From an uncultured Bacteroidota bacterium (GTDB taxonomy: Bacteria > Bacteroidota > Bacteroidia > Bacteroidales > P3), in the NCBI GenBank assembly GCA_902775135.1, contig CACYKY010000003.1, positions 1-64,000 on the forward strand: a DNA stretch of 64,000 nt, written 5' to 3'. The translations under genes were made by a program, and so were the position numbers. A model generated the notes under the pieces. The model made no database searches and had not been told where the DNA came from. It saw only the letters and a list, made by a program, of their open reading frames with translations. Below, piece after piece: positions 1 through 9,083 of this stretch; the first letter of the stretch is position 1, and every line of letters starts with the position of its first letter.

Positions 1-36
1 AACTCCCTCTACATCGGCTCCGGCAACATCGGCTAA
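1..36 (+). CDS. C-terminal end of an unidentified protein
   Basis: Reading from the first base gives 11 residues (NSLYIGSGNIG) and a TAA stop, followed 34 bases later by a strong rho-independent terminator. The position before a terminator makes a real gene end likely. Too little protein is visible to assign a family. Confidence 0.5.
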   Translation, partial: NSLYIGSGNIG

Positions 37-70
37 GCCGCACTCTCACTTCCATATTCTACTACTGTTG

Positions 71-101
71 GGGACGCACCTATCTGGTGCGTCCCTTTTT
101 T
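71..101 (+). terminator. Rho-independent terminator
   Basis: Perfect 10-bp stem GGGACGCACC / GGTGCGTCCC with loop TATCT, followed by six T. It ends the gene that enters from the left edge. Confidence 0.9.
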
Positions 102-221
102 AATGGTGATTGGTGACTTTCCAATGTTTAGCACTTTGACTGGTCTCTGGTCTCTTTTCAATGTTTTGCACTTTTTATGCAACAACAGTAAACCATCATG
201 CACCTTGTTTGAGCGGGTGTG

Positions 222-977
222 TCAGAGGGTGGGTTGGCGCTGCTCGAGGGCTTCGTACATGAAGACGGCGGCGGCTACGCTGACGTTGAGGGAGGCCACT
301 TCGCCGACGATGGGGAGCTTGGCGCGGACGTCGGAGAGCTTGAGGAGGTCGGGGCTGATGCCGGTCTCCTCGTTGCCGAGGATGAGGAGGGTGGGCTGGC
401 GGAAGTCGACCTTGCGGTAGTGCTCGGCGCCTTTCTCGGTGGCGGCGACGACCTGGTAGCCATACTGCTTGGCGAGGTTGACGACGGTCTTGAAGTTCTG
501 CTCGCGGCAGACGGGGAGGCGCAGCAGGGCGCCGCTGGAGGTCTTGATGGCGTCCTCGTTCATGGCGGCGCTGCCGCGGTCGGGGACGATGAGGGCGGTG
601 ACGCCGGTGCACTCGGCCGTGCGGGCGATGGCGCCCATGTTGCGCACGTCGGTGATGTGGTCGAGGAGGAGGAGGAGCGGAGCAGCGGCAGCGTCGGCGA
701 GGGACTCGAGGAGGTCGACGAGGCTATGGTATTTCACGCTGCCGATGGTGGCCACGACGCCCTGGTGGTTGCCGGAGGTCATCTTGTTGAGTTTTTCCAC
801 AGGGACATACTGGAAGGGGATGTCGTGCTCCTTCATCTTGGCACGCAGCTCGTTGAGGAGCGAGGAGTTGAGGCCGTTCTGGATGAGGATGCGCTCGACC
901 TGCTGGCCGCTGGCGATGGCCTCGATGACGGGGCGGAGGCCGTAGACAATCTGTTGTTTATTCTGTGCTTTTTCCAT
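222..977 (-). CDS. rlmB: 23S rRNA 2'-O-methyltransferase, TrmH/RlmB family (SpoU)
   Basis: A 251-residue SPOUT methyltransferase that transfers a methyl group from SAM to a ribose 2'-OH in RNA, probably 23S rRNA G2251 as in RlmB. The N-terminal part (1-80) is the substrate-binding domain with [10 protein letters not shown] and HQGVVA. The three SPOUT motifs follow: NMGAIARTA (113-121, with the conserved Asn and Arg), GNEETGIS (201-208) and SLNVSVA (229-235), which form the trefoil knot. The start is the ATG at 977; it lies 20 bases inside lolD, so the two are translationally coupled. Last gene of the ruvB-hutI-lolD-rlmB operon. Whether the target is G2251 or another site cannot be told from sequence alone. 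Confidence 0.9.
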   Translation of the reverse strand: MEKAQNKQQIVYGLRPVIEAIASGQQVERILIQNGLNSSLLNELRAKMKEHDIPFQYVPVEKLNKMTSGNHQGVVATIGSVKYHSLVDLLESLADAAAAPLLLLLDHITDVRNMGAIARTAECTGVTALIVPDRGSAAMNEDAIKTSSGALLRLPVCREQNFKTVVNLAKQYGYQVVAATEKGAEHYRKVDFRQPTLLILGNEETGISPDLLKLSDVRAKLPIVGEVASLNVSVAAAVFMYEALEQRQPTL

Positions 978-1611
978 CGATGATTGTGATTTTTCGGTCG
1001 GCCATGGCGGCCAGTTCTTCGTTGTGGGTGACGATGATGAAGGTCTGGTTGAGTTGCTCGCGGAGGCGGAAGAAGAGCTCGTGGAGCTGGCGTGCATGCT
1101 GGGAGTCGAGGTTGCCGCTGGGCTCGTCGGCGAGGACGGCCATGGGGTTGTTCATCAGGGCGCGGGCGACAGCCACGCGCTGCTGCTCGCCGCCGCTGAG
1201 GGCCGCGGGCTTGTGGGAGGCGCGGTGGTCGACCTTCATGAGCGCCAGCAGCTCCTGCGCCCTTGCCTGCGCCTCCTTCATGGGGACCCCCTGGATGAGG
1301 GCGGGGATGCAGACGTTCTCGAGGGCGGAGAACTCGGGCAGCAGGTGGTGGGCCTGGAAGACGAAGCCGATGTGCCGGTTGCGGAAGCGTGCCAACTCCT
1401 TGTCCTTCAGCTTGGAGACCTCGGTGTCGCCGTAGCGGAGGGTGCCGCTGTCGGGACGGTCGAGGGTGCCGAGGATCTGCAGCAGGGTGGTCTTGCCGGC
1501 CCCGGAGGGACCGACGATGGAGACCACCTCGCCCTGGTTGATCTGGAGCGAGATGTCCTGCAGGACATGGAGGTCGCCGTAGCTCTTGTTGATATTGACA
1601 GCCTGGATCAT
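958..1611 (-). CDS. lolD: LolD/MacB-type ABC transporter ATP-binding protein
   Basis: A 217-residue ABC ATPase of the LolD/FtsE/MacB class, which energises lipoprotein release or substrate extrusion at the inner membrane together with a LolCE/MacB-type permease. Walker A GPSGAGKT at 34-41, Q-loop Gln86, signature LSGGEQQ at 138-144, Walker [10 protein letters not shown] at 158-166 and the switch His in IVTHNEE near 197 are all intact. The start ATG at 1611 overlaps the hutI stop by four bases (ATGA). No permease gene lies next to it, so its partner is encoded elsewhere. LolD is the usual name for this Bacteroidetes gene, but the substrate is inferred. Confidence 0.87.
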   Translation of the reverse strand: MIQAVNINKSYGDLHVLQDISLQINQGEVVSIVGPSGAGKTTLLQILGTLDRPDSGTLRYGDTEVSKLKDKELARFRNRHIGFVFQAHHLLPEFSALENVCIPALIQGVPMKEAQARAQELLALMKVDHRASHKPAALSGGEQQRVAVARALMNNPMAVLADEPSGNLDSQHARQLHELFFRLREQLNQTFIIVTHNEELAAMADRKITIIDGKSTE

Positions 1612-2849
1612 ACCTCTTTGCCGTTGAGGAAGACACGCTCCACCTTGTTCTCGCCGTAGGCGTAGGGCATGTACTCGTAGCTTGCTATCGGCTTGGTGAG
1701 GAAGAAGTTGGCCTTCTTGCCGACGGCGATGGAGCCCACCTCGCGGCTGACGCCCATGGCGTAGGCGGTGTTGAGGGTGGTGGCGTTGAGGGCCTCCTCG
1801 GGGGTGAGGCGGTAGCGGATGCAGGCCATGGAGAGGATGAGCTGCATGTTGCCCGAAGGCGAGGTGCCGGGGTTGTAGTCGGAAGCCATAGCCACGGGCA
1901 GGCCTGCCTCGATCATGCGGCGAGCCGGCGAGAGGGGCAGGTTGAGGAAGAAGGCGCAGCCGGGGAGGATGGTGGGCATGGTGTCGGTGCCCTTGAGGCA
2001 CTCGATCTCGGCGTCGCCCATCTGCTCGAGGTGGTCGACGGAGATGGCATTGTACTTGACGCCCACCTGCACGCCGCCGGAGACGGCCATCTCGTTGGCA
2101 TGGATCTTGGGGCGCATGCCGTATTTGATGCCTGCCTCGAGGATACGGGCGGTGTCGTCGACGGTGAAGAAGCCCTGGTCGCAGAAGACGTCGATGAAGT
2201 CGGCCAGCCCTTCGGCGGCCACACGGGGGATCATCTCGTTGATGACGAGGTCGACATAGTCTTCCTGATGGCCGCGATACTCCATGGGGATGCCGTGGGC
2301 GCCGAGGAAGTTGGACTTGATGGTCATGGGCGAGGTTTCTTTCAGGCGGCGGATGACGCGCAGGAGTTTCAGCTCGCTCTCGGTGGAGAGGCCGTAGCCG
2401 CTCTTGATCTCGATGGCGCCGGTACCGAGGCGCATCACCTCGTCGAGGCGCTGGCGGGCCATGTCGTAGAGCTCGTCCTCGGAGGCGGCGGCGGTGGCTT
2501 TGGCGGAGTTGAGGATGCCGCCGCCACGCTTGGCGATCTCCTCGTAGCTGAGGCCTCGGATCTTGTCGACGAACTCGTGCTCGCGGGAGTTGGCATAGAC
2601 GATGTGGGTGTGGGAGTCGCAGAAGGAGGGGAAGAGCAGCCTGCCGGAGGCGTCGACCACGCTGGGAGCACAGGCGTCCTCGCCTGCCAACTCGCTCATG
2701 GGTCCGAACTTTTTGATGATGCCGTCCTCAATGAGGAGATAGGCGTCCTTGACGGTTTCCAGTTGGGCCATTTCCTTGCCCTGCTTGCGGAGCTGAGGAG
2801 TGGATTCCACCCCCACCAGTTCCTTGATATTTCTGATTAAAGTTCTCAT
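1608..2849 (-). CDS. hutI: Imidazolonepropionase
   Basis: A 413-residue amidohydrolase that opens 4-imidazolone-5-propionate to N-formimino-L-glutamate, the third step of histidine degradation in the cytosol. The metal-binding His-x-His is in DSHTHIVYA (His80, His82), a second metal region is in [10 protein letters not shown], and the C-terminal [13 protein letters not shown] is characteristic of HutI. Length is normal for the family. It sits 17 bases after ruvB and overlaps lolD by four bases. The other hut genes (hutH, hutU, hutG or ftcD) are absent from this window, so the pathway is dispersed or incomplete here. Confidence 0.95.
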   Translation of the reverse strand: MRTLIRNIKELVGVESTPQLRKQGKEMAQLETVKDAYLLIEDGIIKKFGPMSELAGEDACAPSVVDASGRLLFPSFCDSHTHIVYANSREHEFVDKIRGLSYEEIAKRGGGILNSAKATAAASEDELYDMARQRLDEVMRLGTGAIEIKSGYGLSTESELKLLRVIRRLKETSPMTIKSNFLGAHGIPMEYRGHQEDYVDLVINEMIPRVAAEGLADFIDVFCDQGFFTVDDTARILEAGIKYGMRPKIHANEMAVSGGVQVGVKYNAISVDHLEQMGDAEIECLKGTDTMPTILPGCAFFLNLPLSPARRMIEAGLPVAMASDYNPGTSPSGNMQLILSMACIRYRLTPEEALNATTLNTAYAMGVSREVGSIAVGKKANFFLTKPIASYEYMPYAYGENKVERVFLNGKEV

Positions 2850-2866
2850 ATATTCTACAAAAAAAA

Positions 2867-3886
2867 TTAAAATAGTTCCTGCTGGGTGCCCTGCTTGATT
2901 TTGCCTAAGTGCTGGTAGGCGAGCATGGTGGCTTCGCGGCCGCGGGGGGTGCGCATGAGGTAGCCTTCCTGGATGAGGTAGGGCTCGTAGACCTCCTCGA
3001 CGGTGCCGGCGTCCTCGCCGACGGCGGTGGCCACGGTGTTGAGACCCACGGGGCCGCCCTTGAACTTGTCGATGATGGTGGAGAGGATGCGGATGTCCAT
3101 ATCGTCGAGGCCGTTGCGGTCGACATTGAGAGCCTGGAGGGCATAGCGAGCGATGTCGAGGGTGATGGTGCCGTCGCCCTTGACCTGGGCGAAGTCGCGC
3201 ACGCGGCGCAGCAGACGGTTGGCGATACGGGGGGTGCCGCGCGAGCGGCGGGCGATCTCGATGGCGCTCTCGGAGGTGATCTTCACCTGGAGGAGCGAGG
3301 CGGAGCGGTTGACGATATGGGTGAGCGTCTCGGCGTCGTAGTATTCCAGACGGCAGTTGATGCCGAAGCGGGCGCGCAGGGGGGCGGTGAGCATGCCGCT
3401 GCGCGTGGTGGCACCGATGAGGGTGAAGGGTTTCAGGTTGAGCTGCACGGAGCGGGCGGCAGGGCCTGACTCGATCATGATGTCGATGCGGAAGTCCTCC
3501 ATGGCGGAGTAGAGGTACTCCTCGACCACGGGGGAGAGGCGGTGGATCTCGTCGATGAAGAGCACGTCGTTGGGCTGCAGGGAGGTGAGGAGGCCGGCGA
3601 GGTCGCCGGGCTTGTCGAGCACGGGGCCGGAGGTGGTCTTGATGCTGACGCCCAGCTCGTTGGCGATGATGTTGGAGAGGGTGGTCTTGCCGAGGCCGGG
3701 AGGGCCGTAGAGGAGCACATGGTCGAGGGGCTCGCCGCGGTCCTTGGCGGCGCGGACGAAGACCTTGAGGTTCTCCACCACCTGCTGCTGGCCGGCGAAG
3801 CTGTCGAACCCCGAGGGGCGCAACGCACGTTCTATCTCTTTCTCTTTGGCGGAAATACTGTTGCCCGCTAGATTGTCATTACTCAC
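2867..3886 (-). CDS. ruvB: Holliday junction branch migration ATPase RuvB
   Basis: The AAA+ motor of the RuvABC complex, which drives Holliday-junction branch migration during recombinational repair. Walker A GPPGLGKT is at residues 61-68, Walker B VLFIDEIH near 108-115, followed by the sensor stretch GATTRSGML and a C-terminal winged helix. I start the gene at GTG 3886, giving 339 residues, the usual RuvB length. The in-frame ATG at 3979 lies upstream of a near-perfect promoter (3930-3963), so it cannot be on that mRNA. First gene of the leftward operon ruvB-hutI-lolD-rlmB. Confidence 0.95.
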   Translation of the reverse strand: MSNDNLAGNSISAKEKEIERALRPSGFDSFAGQQQVVENLKVFVRAAKDRGEPLDHVLLYGPPGLGKTTLSNIIANELGVSIKTTSGPVLDKPGDLAGLLTSLQPNDVLFIDEIHRLSPVVEEYLYSAMEDFRIDIMIESGPAARSVQLNLKPFTLIGATTRSGMLTAPLRARFGINCRLEYYDAETLTHIVNRSASLLQVKITSESAIEIARRSRGTPRIANRLLRRVRDFAQVKGDGTITLDIARYALQALNVDRNGLDDMDIRILSTIIDKFKGGPVGLNTVATAVGEDAGTVEEVYEPYLIQEGYLMRTPRGREATMLAYQHLGKIKQGTQQELF

Positions 3887-3929
3887 TGTGAATATTTTTG
3901 TTAAGGGGTCTGTGACCTTCGAATGATGC

Positions 3930-3963
3930 TGCAAAATTAGCACTTTTTTTTCTAACTGCCAAA
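3930..3963 (-). promoter_or_regulatory. Promoter of the ruvB operon
   Basis: Minus strand: -33 box TTTG (3963-3960), a 20-base spacer, then -7 box TAATTTTGCA (3939-3930). This matches the Bacteroidetes consensus TTTG-N19-21-TAnnTTTG. Predicted start of transcription is near 3927, about 40 bases before the GTG start of ruvB. Confidence 0.85.
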
Positions 3964-4168
3964 AGTTTTTCCACAACACCCTTTAGGATACTGACAATCA
4001 GGCGAGAACACTTTATTTGCAAAGCAGGAGGAGAGACCGCGCGGGAGGCAGCGTGGAGGCGATGGGGGCGACCTGGCGGCGAGGAAAAAACAAAAAAATG
4101 CACCGCTTACATACTAAAAGCATCGCGGATGCGTTACCAATTAAAAAAATATTAAGAATAAAAAAGGA

Positions 4169-5008
4169 ATGAAACCGATTATTGTTGGAACAGATTTTTC
4201 TGTAGGCTCCTACATGGCTTTGGAGCTGGCCATCGACGTGGCCAACCGATTCCAGAGTGACATCATACTCATTTGGGCGCGCCGCGAGAAGCTCCTCTTC
4301 AGCGACGAGCAGCTGGACGTGATGACCAACCTGGCCGAGGACAAACTCCAGGCCCTCTGCGACAAATACCAGCCTGCGATGAAGTACGGCAAGATGCGCT
4401 GGCAGATCACCAACGGCAAGGTGGCACCGGCCCTGGCCACCACGGCCACGCGCGAACTGGCCTCGATGATCATCATCGGCACCAACGGTGCATCGGGATT
4501 CGAGAAATACTGGATGGGCAGCCAGGCCGTGCGCATCGTGCAGGATTCGCCGTGCCCCGTGCTCACCGTGCGACAGGGATATGACTTCCACAAGCAGCTG
4601 GAGCGCATCGTGGTGCCCCTGCGCGTCAACGCCAACTCGCGCCAGAAGGTGCCGCCGGCAGCCTCGATGGCCAAGATATTCGACTCGGAGGTGTACATCC
4701 TCGGGTTGCTCGACATGAAAGAGGACGAGCAGGTGCTGAGAACCTATGTGCAGCAGTCGACCGACTATCTGGACAAGGAGGGTGTGAAATACCAGACGGT
4801 TATCCGCCCCTATTCCAACTATTGCGACACGGTGATGGAATACACCGAGGACATCAAGGCCGACCTGGTGGTGATCAACACCGAACAGGACCGCATCATC
4901 AGCCAGATATTCCTCGGCACCAATGCGCAGCAGATCGTCCACCGCTCGCAGATTCCCGTGCTCTGCATCCACCCTGCCGACTATATCAACGTTTCGGCGA
5001 AAATCTGA
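4169..5008 (+). CDS. Universal stress protein, tandem UspA domains
   Basis: A 279-residue cytosolic protein with two Usp folds. The first (about 1-140) begins MKPIIVGTDFS and contains the nucleotide-loop-like stretch IIIGTNGASGFEKYWMGS. The second (about 148-279) is more degenerate and ends DRIISQIFLGTNAQQIVHR. Tandem Usp proteins are usually stress-induced and bind ATP or act as small regulators; the actual role is not known. It lies 15 bases upstream of the flavoprotein gene and probably shares its mRNA. The 280-base gap to ruvB holds the ruvB promoter and a small hairpin (GCATC/GATGC near 4130-4142); I see no convincing promoter for this gene. Confidence 0.88.
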   Translation: MKPIIVGTDFSVGSYMALELAIDVANRFQSDIILIWARREKLLFSDEQLDVMTNLAEDKLQALCDKYQPAMKYGKMRWQITNGKVAPALATTATRELASMIIIGTNGASGFEKYWMGSQAVRIVQDSPCPVLTVRQGYDFHKQLERIVVPLRVNANSRQKVPPAASMAKIFDSEVYILGLLDMKEDEQVLRTYVQQSTDYLDKEGVKYQTVIRPYSNYCDTVMEYTEDIKADLVVINTEQDRIISQIFLGTNAQQIVHRSQIPVLCIHPADYINVSAKI

Positions 5009-5023
5009 CAACGACTGGGGGCG

Positions 5024-6289
5024 ATGGAACAGGATGTGATTGTGGTTGGCGGAGGCGCCGCAGGCCTGATGGCCGCGGTGACGGCGGCAGAACGCGGGAA
5101 ACGTGTGCTGCTGCTGGAGAAGATGGACCAGGCCGGACGCAAACTGCGCATCACCGGCAAAGGGCGCTGCAACCTCACCAACACCAATCCCCTGCGCGAC
5201 ACGCTGCCCCACATAGGCAGCGACGCCCGCTTCCTGCGCAACGCCTACGGCCGCTTCTTCAACCAGCAGCTGATGGACTTCTTCGAGCAGCGGGGAGTGG
5301 CGCTGACGGTGGAACGCGGCAACCGAGTGTACCCCGCCAGCGGCAAAGCCCTGGACATCTTCCTGGCCCTGATGCACGAACTGGAGGGCAACTCCAACGT
5401 CACCATCCGCAAGAACACCACCGTCAAGAGCATTAAAGTGGAAAACGGACAGTGGAAAGTGGAAAGCGATGCGTCAGCATCCAAAGCCTTTTCCACCATG
5501 TATTTTCCACTCTCCACCCGCATCATCCTGGCCACGGGAGGCCTCTCCTACCCCACCACGGGCAGCACCGGCGCCGGCTACCGCATGGCCCGCGAATTGG
5601 GCCACACGGTGGTGGAACCCGTGCCGTCGCTGGTGGCGCTGAAATGCCAGGAGAAGATCCCCGAAGAGCTCATTGGGTTCCAGCTGAAGAATGTGCAGCT
5701 CCAGGTTGTGGACGGAGCGTCGAAAAAGGCGATGTTCAAGTCGGGCATCGGCGAGATGACCTTCGTGCAGGACGGCCTGGCGGGCCCCATCGTACTCAGC
5801 GCCAGCCGTATCGCCACACGGCCGTTGCAGTCGGGACAGACCCTCACGGCGCGCCTGGACCTCAAGCCCGGCCTCACCCCCGAGCAGCTGGACCGCCGCC
5901 TGCTGAGCGACATCGACCAGAACGGCACACGCGTCTTCAACGACGCCCTGCGCCTGTGGCTGCCCGCGGAGCTCATCCCGCTGGCATTGCCGCAACTGCA
6001 TATAGAATACTACAAACGCCTGCACCAGATTACCGGCGAGGAACGCCGCCGGCTGCGCGATTGGCTGAAGGGCGTGGAATTCACCCTCACCGGCACCCAC
6101 GACTGGAACGAGGCCATCGTCACCCAGGGGGGCGTAGCCCTCAGCGAGGTGAACCCCAAGACCATGGAGAGCCGGTTGGTGAAGGGCCTGTACCTCGTGG
6201 GCGAGCTGCTCGACCTTGACGCCGACACGGGCGGCTACAACCTGCAGATAGCCTTCAGCACCGGCCACGCAGCCGGCGAAGCAATATGA
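5024..6289 (+). CDS. HI0933/BaiN-family FAD-dependent oxidoreductase
   Basis: A 421-residue flavoprotein of the HI0933 (YhiN/BaiN-like) family. The N-terminal Rossmann motif VVGGGAAGLMA (7-17) is followed by the family signature AGRKLRITGKGRCNLTN near 40-56. ILATGGLSYPTTGSTG lies mid-protein, and the C-terminal second FAD contact is in VGELLDLDADTGGYNLQ. Substrate unknown; relatives include bile-acid-modifying reductases. Residues of about 137-165, just before ILATGG, are encoded by DNA very similar to the intergenic repeats found at 53-58 kb (see 5435-5519). The gene ends 7 bases from the convergent ABC-F gene. Confidence 0.9.
   Translation: MEQDVIVVGGGAAGLMAAVTAAERGKRVLLLEKMDQAGRKLRITGKGRCNLTNTNPLRDTLPHIGSDARFLRNAYGRFFNQQLMDFFEQRGVALTVERGNRVYPASGKALDIFLALMHELEGNSNVTIRKNTTVKSIKVENGQWKVESDASASKAFSTMYFPLSTRIILATGGLSYPTTGSTGAGYRMARELGHTVVEPVPSLVALKCQEKIPEELIGFQLKNVQLQVVDGASKKAMFKSGIGEMTFVQDGLAGPIVLSASRIATRPLQSGQTLTARLDLKPGLTPEQLDRRLLSDIDQNGTRVFNDALRLWLPAELIPLALPQLHIEYYKRLHQITGEERRRLRDWLKGVEFTLTGTHDWNEAIVTQGGVALSEVNPKTMESRLVKGLYLVGELLDLDADTGGYNLQIAFSTGHAAGEAI
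5435..5519 (+). repeat. Repeat-like segment inside the HI0933 flavoprotein gene
   Basis: Bases 5435-5466 read AAAGTGG AAAACGGAC AGTGGAAAG TGGAAAG, the reverse complement of the CCACTTTCC / GTTTTCCAC arrays at 53755-53790, 54783-54831 and 58063-58097. A second piece, TTTTCCACTCTCCACC (5504-5519), lies at the other end in the opposite sense. The segment keeps the reading frame and encodes VENGQWKVES and FSTMYFPLSTR. Confidence 0.6.
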
Positions 6290-6296
6290 AAAAACC

Positions 6297-8201
6297 TTAT
6301 TCTTCTGCCGCGATGACGGCCTCCTCCCATTCGCCCATCTTCTTTTCCAACTGGTCTTTGAGCGACTGGTACGTCTTGTAGAAGTCTGCCGATTGGGCCG
6401 CACCCGTGGCCAGTATTTCGTCGCGCGAAGCGATCTCGGCCTCGAGGGCCTCGATCTCCTGTTCTTTCTGTTTGACAACATTCTGGAGTTTGCGGCGTTC
6501 GCGCTCGCGTTCCTTGCTCTGCTCGTAGGCCGCCTTGCCGGCGGTGGGGGCTTTCGGAGCACTCTGGACGGCCTGATTACTCTGAGCTTCCTGCGCGTTC
6601 TGGGCCTCGAGGAACTCCATGATGTCGCCCTTGAACTCGTGAACGGCGCCGTCGCGGAACTCGTAGAGCTCGTCGGTGAGGCCGCTGAGGAAGTCGCGGT
6701 CGTGGCTGACCACGATGAGGGTGCCGGAATATTGCAGGAGGGCGTTCTTGAGGATATCCTTGGAGTTCATATCGAGGTGGTTGGTGGGCTCGTCGAGGAC
6801 CAGGAGGTTGCTCGGCGTGAGCAGCAGCTTGGCCAATGCCAGGCGGGCCTTCTCGCCACCACTGAGCACCTTCACCTTCTTGTCGATATCGTCGTCGGAG
6901 AAGAGGAAGCTGCCGAGGATGTTGCGTATCTTGGGACGGATGTCGCCCTGGGCGATGTCGTCGATGGTTTCGAAGACGGTCTTCTCGAGGTTGAGCATAG
7001 CGGCCTGATTCTGGGCGTAGTAGCCCAGGGCAACGCCTGCTCCGAGGCGGAAGGTGCCGGAGAAGTCGTTGATGTCGCCCACGATGATTTTGGCCATGGT
7101 GGACTTTCCCTCGCCGTTGCGGCCGACGAAGGCCACCTTGCGGCCGGCAGTCAGGGTGAAGTCGACCCCGTCGAACACCTGGTTGTCGCCATAGGCTTTG
7201 CCCAGATGCTGCGCCTCGATGACGATCTTGCCGCTGTGGGGTGCGGGAGGGAACTGGAAATGGATGCTCTCGGTGCTCACCTCGTCGACCTTGATGGTCT
7301 CCATGCGTTCGAGCATCTTGATGCGGCTCTGCACCTGCTTGGACTTGGTGGCCTTGTAGCGGAAACGCTCGATGAAAGCCTCGATTTGCGCCACCTGGCG
7401 CTGCTGGTTGGTGAGCTGGGCCATCTGGCTGGCGCGGCGTTCCTGCATCTGCACCACATACTCGGAGTAGGGGCATTTGTAGTCGTAGATGCGTCCGGCG
7501 GTGATCTCGATGGTGCGGCGGGTGATATTGTCGAGGAAGGTGCGGTCGTGGCTGACGAGGACCACGGCTCCGCTGTAGGCGGCGAGATAGTTCTCGAGCC
7601 ACTGGATGGAGACGATGTCGAGGTGGTTGGTAGGTTCGTCGAGGAGGAGGAAATCGGGATGGCGCAGCAGCAGTTTGGCCAGTTCGACACGCATCTGCCA
7701 TCCGCCGCTGAACACCGACACGGGACGGCCGAAATCGGAGTGGCGGAACCCCAAACCCAGCAGCACCTTCTCGGCCTGTTCCTGGCGACGTCCGCCGCCC
7801 AGCATGGCCAGGTGCTCGGTGACCTCGTTGTGGCGTTCGAGCAGGCGTGTGTATTCAGGACTGTCGTAGTCGGTGCGATCGGCTATTTCGGCCGTCAGGC
7901 GTTCCTGCTCCTTTTCGAGGTTGTCCAGTTGGTCGAAAGCCGTAAGTGCTTCTTCCAGCACGGTGCCGATGCTGTCGGGCACCATTTCCTGTGGCAGGTA
8001 GCCCACGGTTTGGCCCGCAGCCATGACGATGGTACCGCTTTCGGGCTCCTGCCAACCGCAGAGGATCTTGAGCAGGGTGGACTTGCCGGCGCCGTTCATG
8101 CCCACGAGGCCTATGCGGTCGTGGTCGCCGATGTTGAAGGTGACATGGTCGAAGAGATTGGTGCCAGTGAACTGCACCGAGAGATTGTTGACGCTAATCA
8201 T
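6297..8201 (-). CDS. ABC-F family ATPase (ribosome-associated type)
   Basis: A 634-residue protein with two ABC cassettes and no membrane domain, the ABC-F layout of translation factors such as EttA and Uup. Cassette 1 has GMNGAGKS at 34-41 and a signature near FSGGWQMRVELAKLLL. The interdomain linker (about 230-310) is rich in charged residues. Cassette 2 has GRNGEGKST and LSGGEKARLALAKLLL. The C-terminal ~80 residues (SKEREREREK-type, ending with EEAVIAAEE) form a coiled coil, as in Uup-like members. Members act on the ribosomal E-site; target-specific resistance function cannot be predicted. Convergent with the flavoprotein gene. Confidence 0.9.
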   Translation of the reverse strand: MISVNNLSVQFTGTNLFDHVTFNIGDHDRIGLVGMNGAGKSTLLKILCGWQEPESGTIVMAAGQTVGYLPQEMVPDSIGTVLEEALTAFDQLDNLEKEQERLTAEIADRTDYDSPEYTRLLERHNEVTEHLAMLGGGRRQEQAEKVLLGLGFRHSDFGRPVSVFSGGWQMRVELAKLLLRHPDFLLLDEPTNHLDIVSIQWLENYLAAYSGAVVLVSHDRTFLDNITRRTIEITAGRIYDYKCPYSEYVVQMQERRASQMAQLTNQQRQVAQIEAFIERFRYKATKSKQVQSRIKMLERMETIKVDEVSTESIHFQFPPAPHSGKIVIEAQHLGKAYGDNQVFDGVDFTLTAGRKVAFVGRNGEGKSTMAKIIVGDINDFSGTFRLGAGVALGYYAQNQAAMLNLEKTVFETIDDIAQGDIRPKIRNILGSFLFSDDDIDKKVKVLSGGEKARLALAKLLLTPSNLLVLDEPTNHLDMNSKDILKNALLQYSGTLIVVSHDRDFLSGLTDELYEFRDGAVHEFKGDIMEFLEAQNAQEAQSNQAVQSAPKAPTAGKAAYEQSKERERERRKLQNVVKQKEQEIEALEAEIASRDEILATGAAQSADFYKTYQSLKDQLEKKMGEWEEAVIAAEE

Positions 8202-8212
8202 AAGAAAAAGAA

Positions 8213-8247
8213 GGGAGCAGCAGACCTATGACGACACTGCTGCTCCC
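8213..8247 (-). terminator. Terminator between the TonB-domain gene and the ABC-F gene
   Basis: Perfect 11-bp stem GGGAGCAGCAG / CTGCTGCTCCC; on the minus strand it is followed by a T-rich tail (CCCTTCTTTTTC). It ends the TonB-domain transcript before the ABC-F start at 8201. Confidence 0.85.
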
Positions 8248-8282
8248 GAATTGTTTGTTGTCAAGCGAAGGCTTGATTGTGT

Positions 8283-8969
8283 TTACTTGAGGTTGAAGTT
8301 GACGGGCAGGTTGAACTGCACGCGGACAGCTTTACCACGCTGCTTACCGGGGGTCCACTTGGGCATGGACTTGACCACGCGGATAGCTTCGGCGCCGCAT
8401 CCACCGCCGATGTCGCGGAGGACTTTGGGGTTGGCGATGGAGCCGTCGCGCTCGACCACGAAGGTGACGTACACCTTACCGGTGATGCCGTTGTCGCGAG
8501 CCAACTGGGGGTACTTGATGTTCTGTGCAAGATACTTGTACAGCGCTTCCATACCACCGGGGAATTCGGGCTCATTCTCGACGACGGTGAAGATTTGCTC
8601 TTCAACAACTTCTTCTTCTTGCTCGATGACGACGGGGGCGATCTCGATGTTCTTGGTGTCCTCGTTCACCTCGGCGTTGACAACGAGTTCGTTCTTAATC
8701 TCCTGATCGTCGGAGACAACCTCGAGGAGGGTGGTTACCTCGGGAGTCTCGGGAGGAGGAGGGGGAGGCGGTTCTTGGATGTCAGTCTGGAGGATCTGCT
8801 CTTCAACCTCTTCGATCACTTCGCGCTGGAAAGCCTCTTCTTCATCAGAATCGTAGCTCTTCACCTCGAAAGCGACCAGGACGGCTGCAAGAATCACCAC
8901 CAAACCTATCTCCAGATAGAGACCTCTGCGTTTTTCGAGGTCAGCTTTGGGATTTTTCTTGAGTTCCAT
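8283..8969 (-). CDS. TonB-family energy transducer
   Basis: A 228-residue inner-membrane protein that couples the proton-motive force to outer-membrane TonB-dependent receptors. It has a short cytoplasmic N-terminus (KKNPKADLEKRRG), one membrane helix (about 17-37) and an acidic linker with a seven-proline run near 67-73. The C-terminal TonB domain (about 145-228) contains EPEFPGGMEAL, YPQLARDNGITGKVYVTFVV and WTPGKQRGKAVRVQFNLPV. The highly acidic linker is typical of Bacteroidetes TonB paralogues. ExbB/ExbD are not encoded next to it. It has its own promoter and terminator, so it is monocistronic. Confidence 0.92.
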   Translation of the reverse strand: MELKKNPKADLEKRRGLYLEIGLVVILAAVLVAFEVKSYDSDEEEAFQREVIEEVEEQILQTDIQEPPPPPPPETPEVTTLLEVVSDDQEIKNELVVNAEVNEDTKNIEIAPVVIEQEEEVVEEQIFTVVENEPEFPGGMEALYKYLAQNIKYPQLARDNGITGKVYVTFVVERDGSIANPKVLRDIGGGCGAEAIRVVKSMPKWTPGKQRGKAVRVQFNLPVNFNLK

Positions 8970-9002
8970 ATTATTGTTATTTAATTGTTTATTGTCATTC
9001 TG

Positions 9003-9062
9003 GGGTGTTTTTCACCCCTTCGTTTCACACCGCTAAAATACGAAAAAAATTTAAATTACAAA
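9003..9062 (-). promoter_or_regulatory. Promoter and leader hairpin of the TonB-domain gene
   Basis: Minus strand: TTTG (9062-9059), 18-base spacer, then TATTTTAG (9040-9033), one mismatch from the -7 consensus. The leader of about 60 bases contains a hairpin GGGGTG/CACCCC at 9003-9019 without a T tract. Confidence 0.55.
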
Positions 9063-9083
9063 CATTTTTTTGTTAAAAAATTT

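Noticed and set aside
3879..4103. Minus-strand open frame of 74 codons upstream of ruvB
   Set aside because: Covers the ruvB promoter and lacks protein-like composition.
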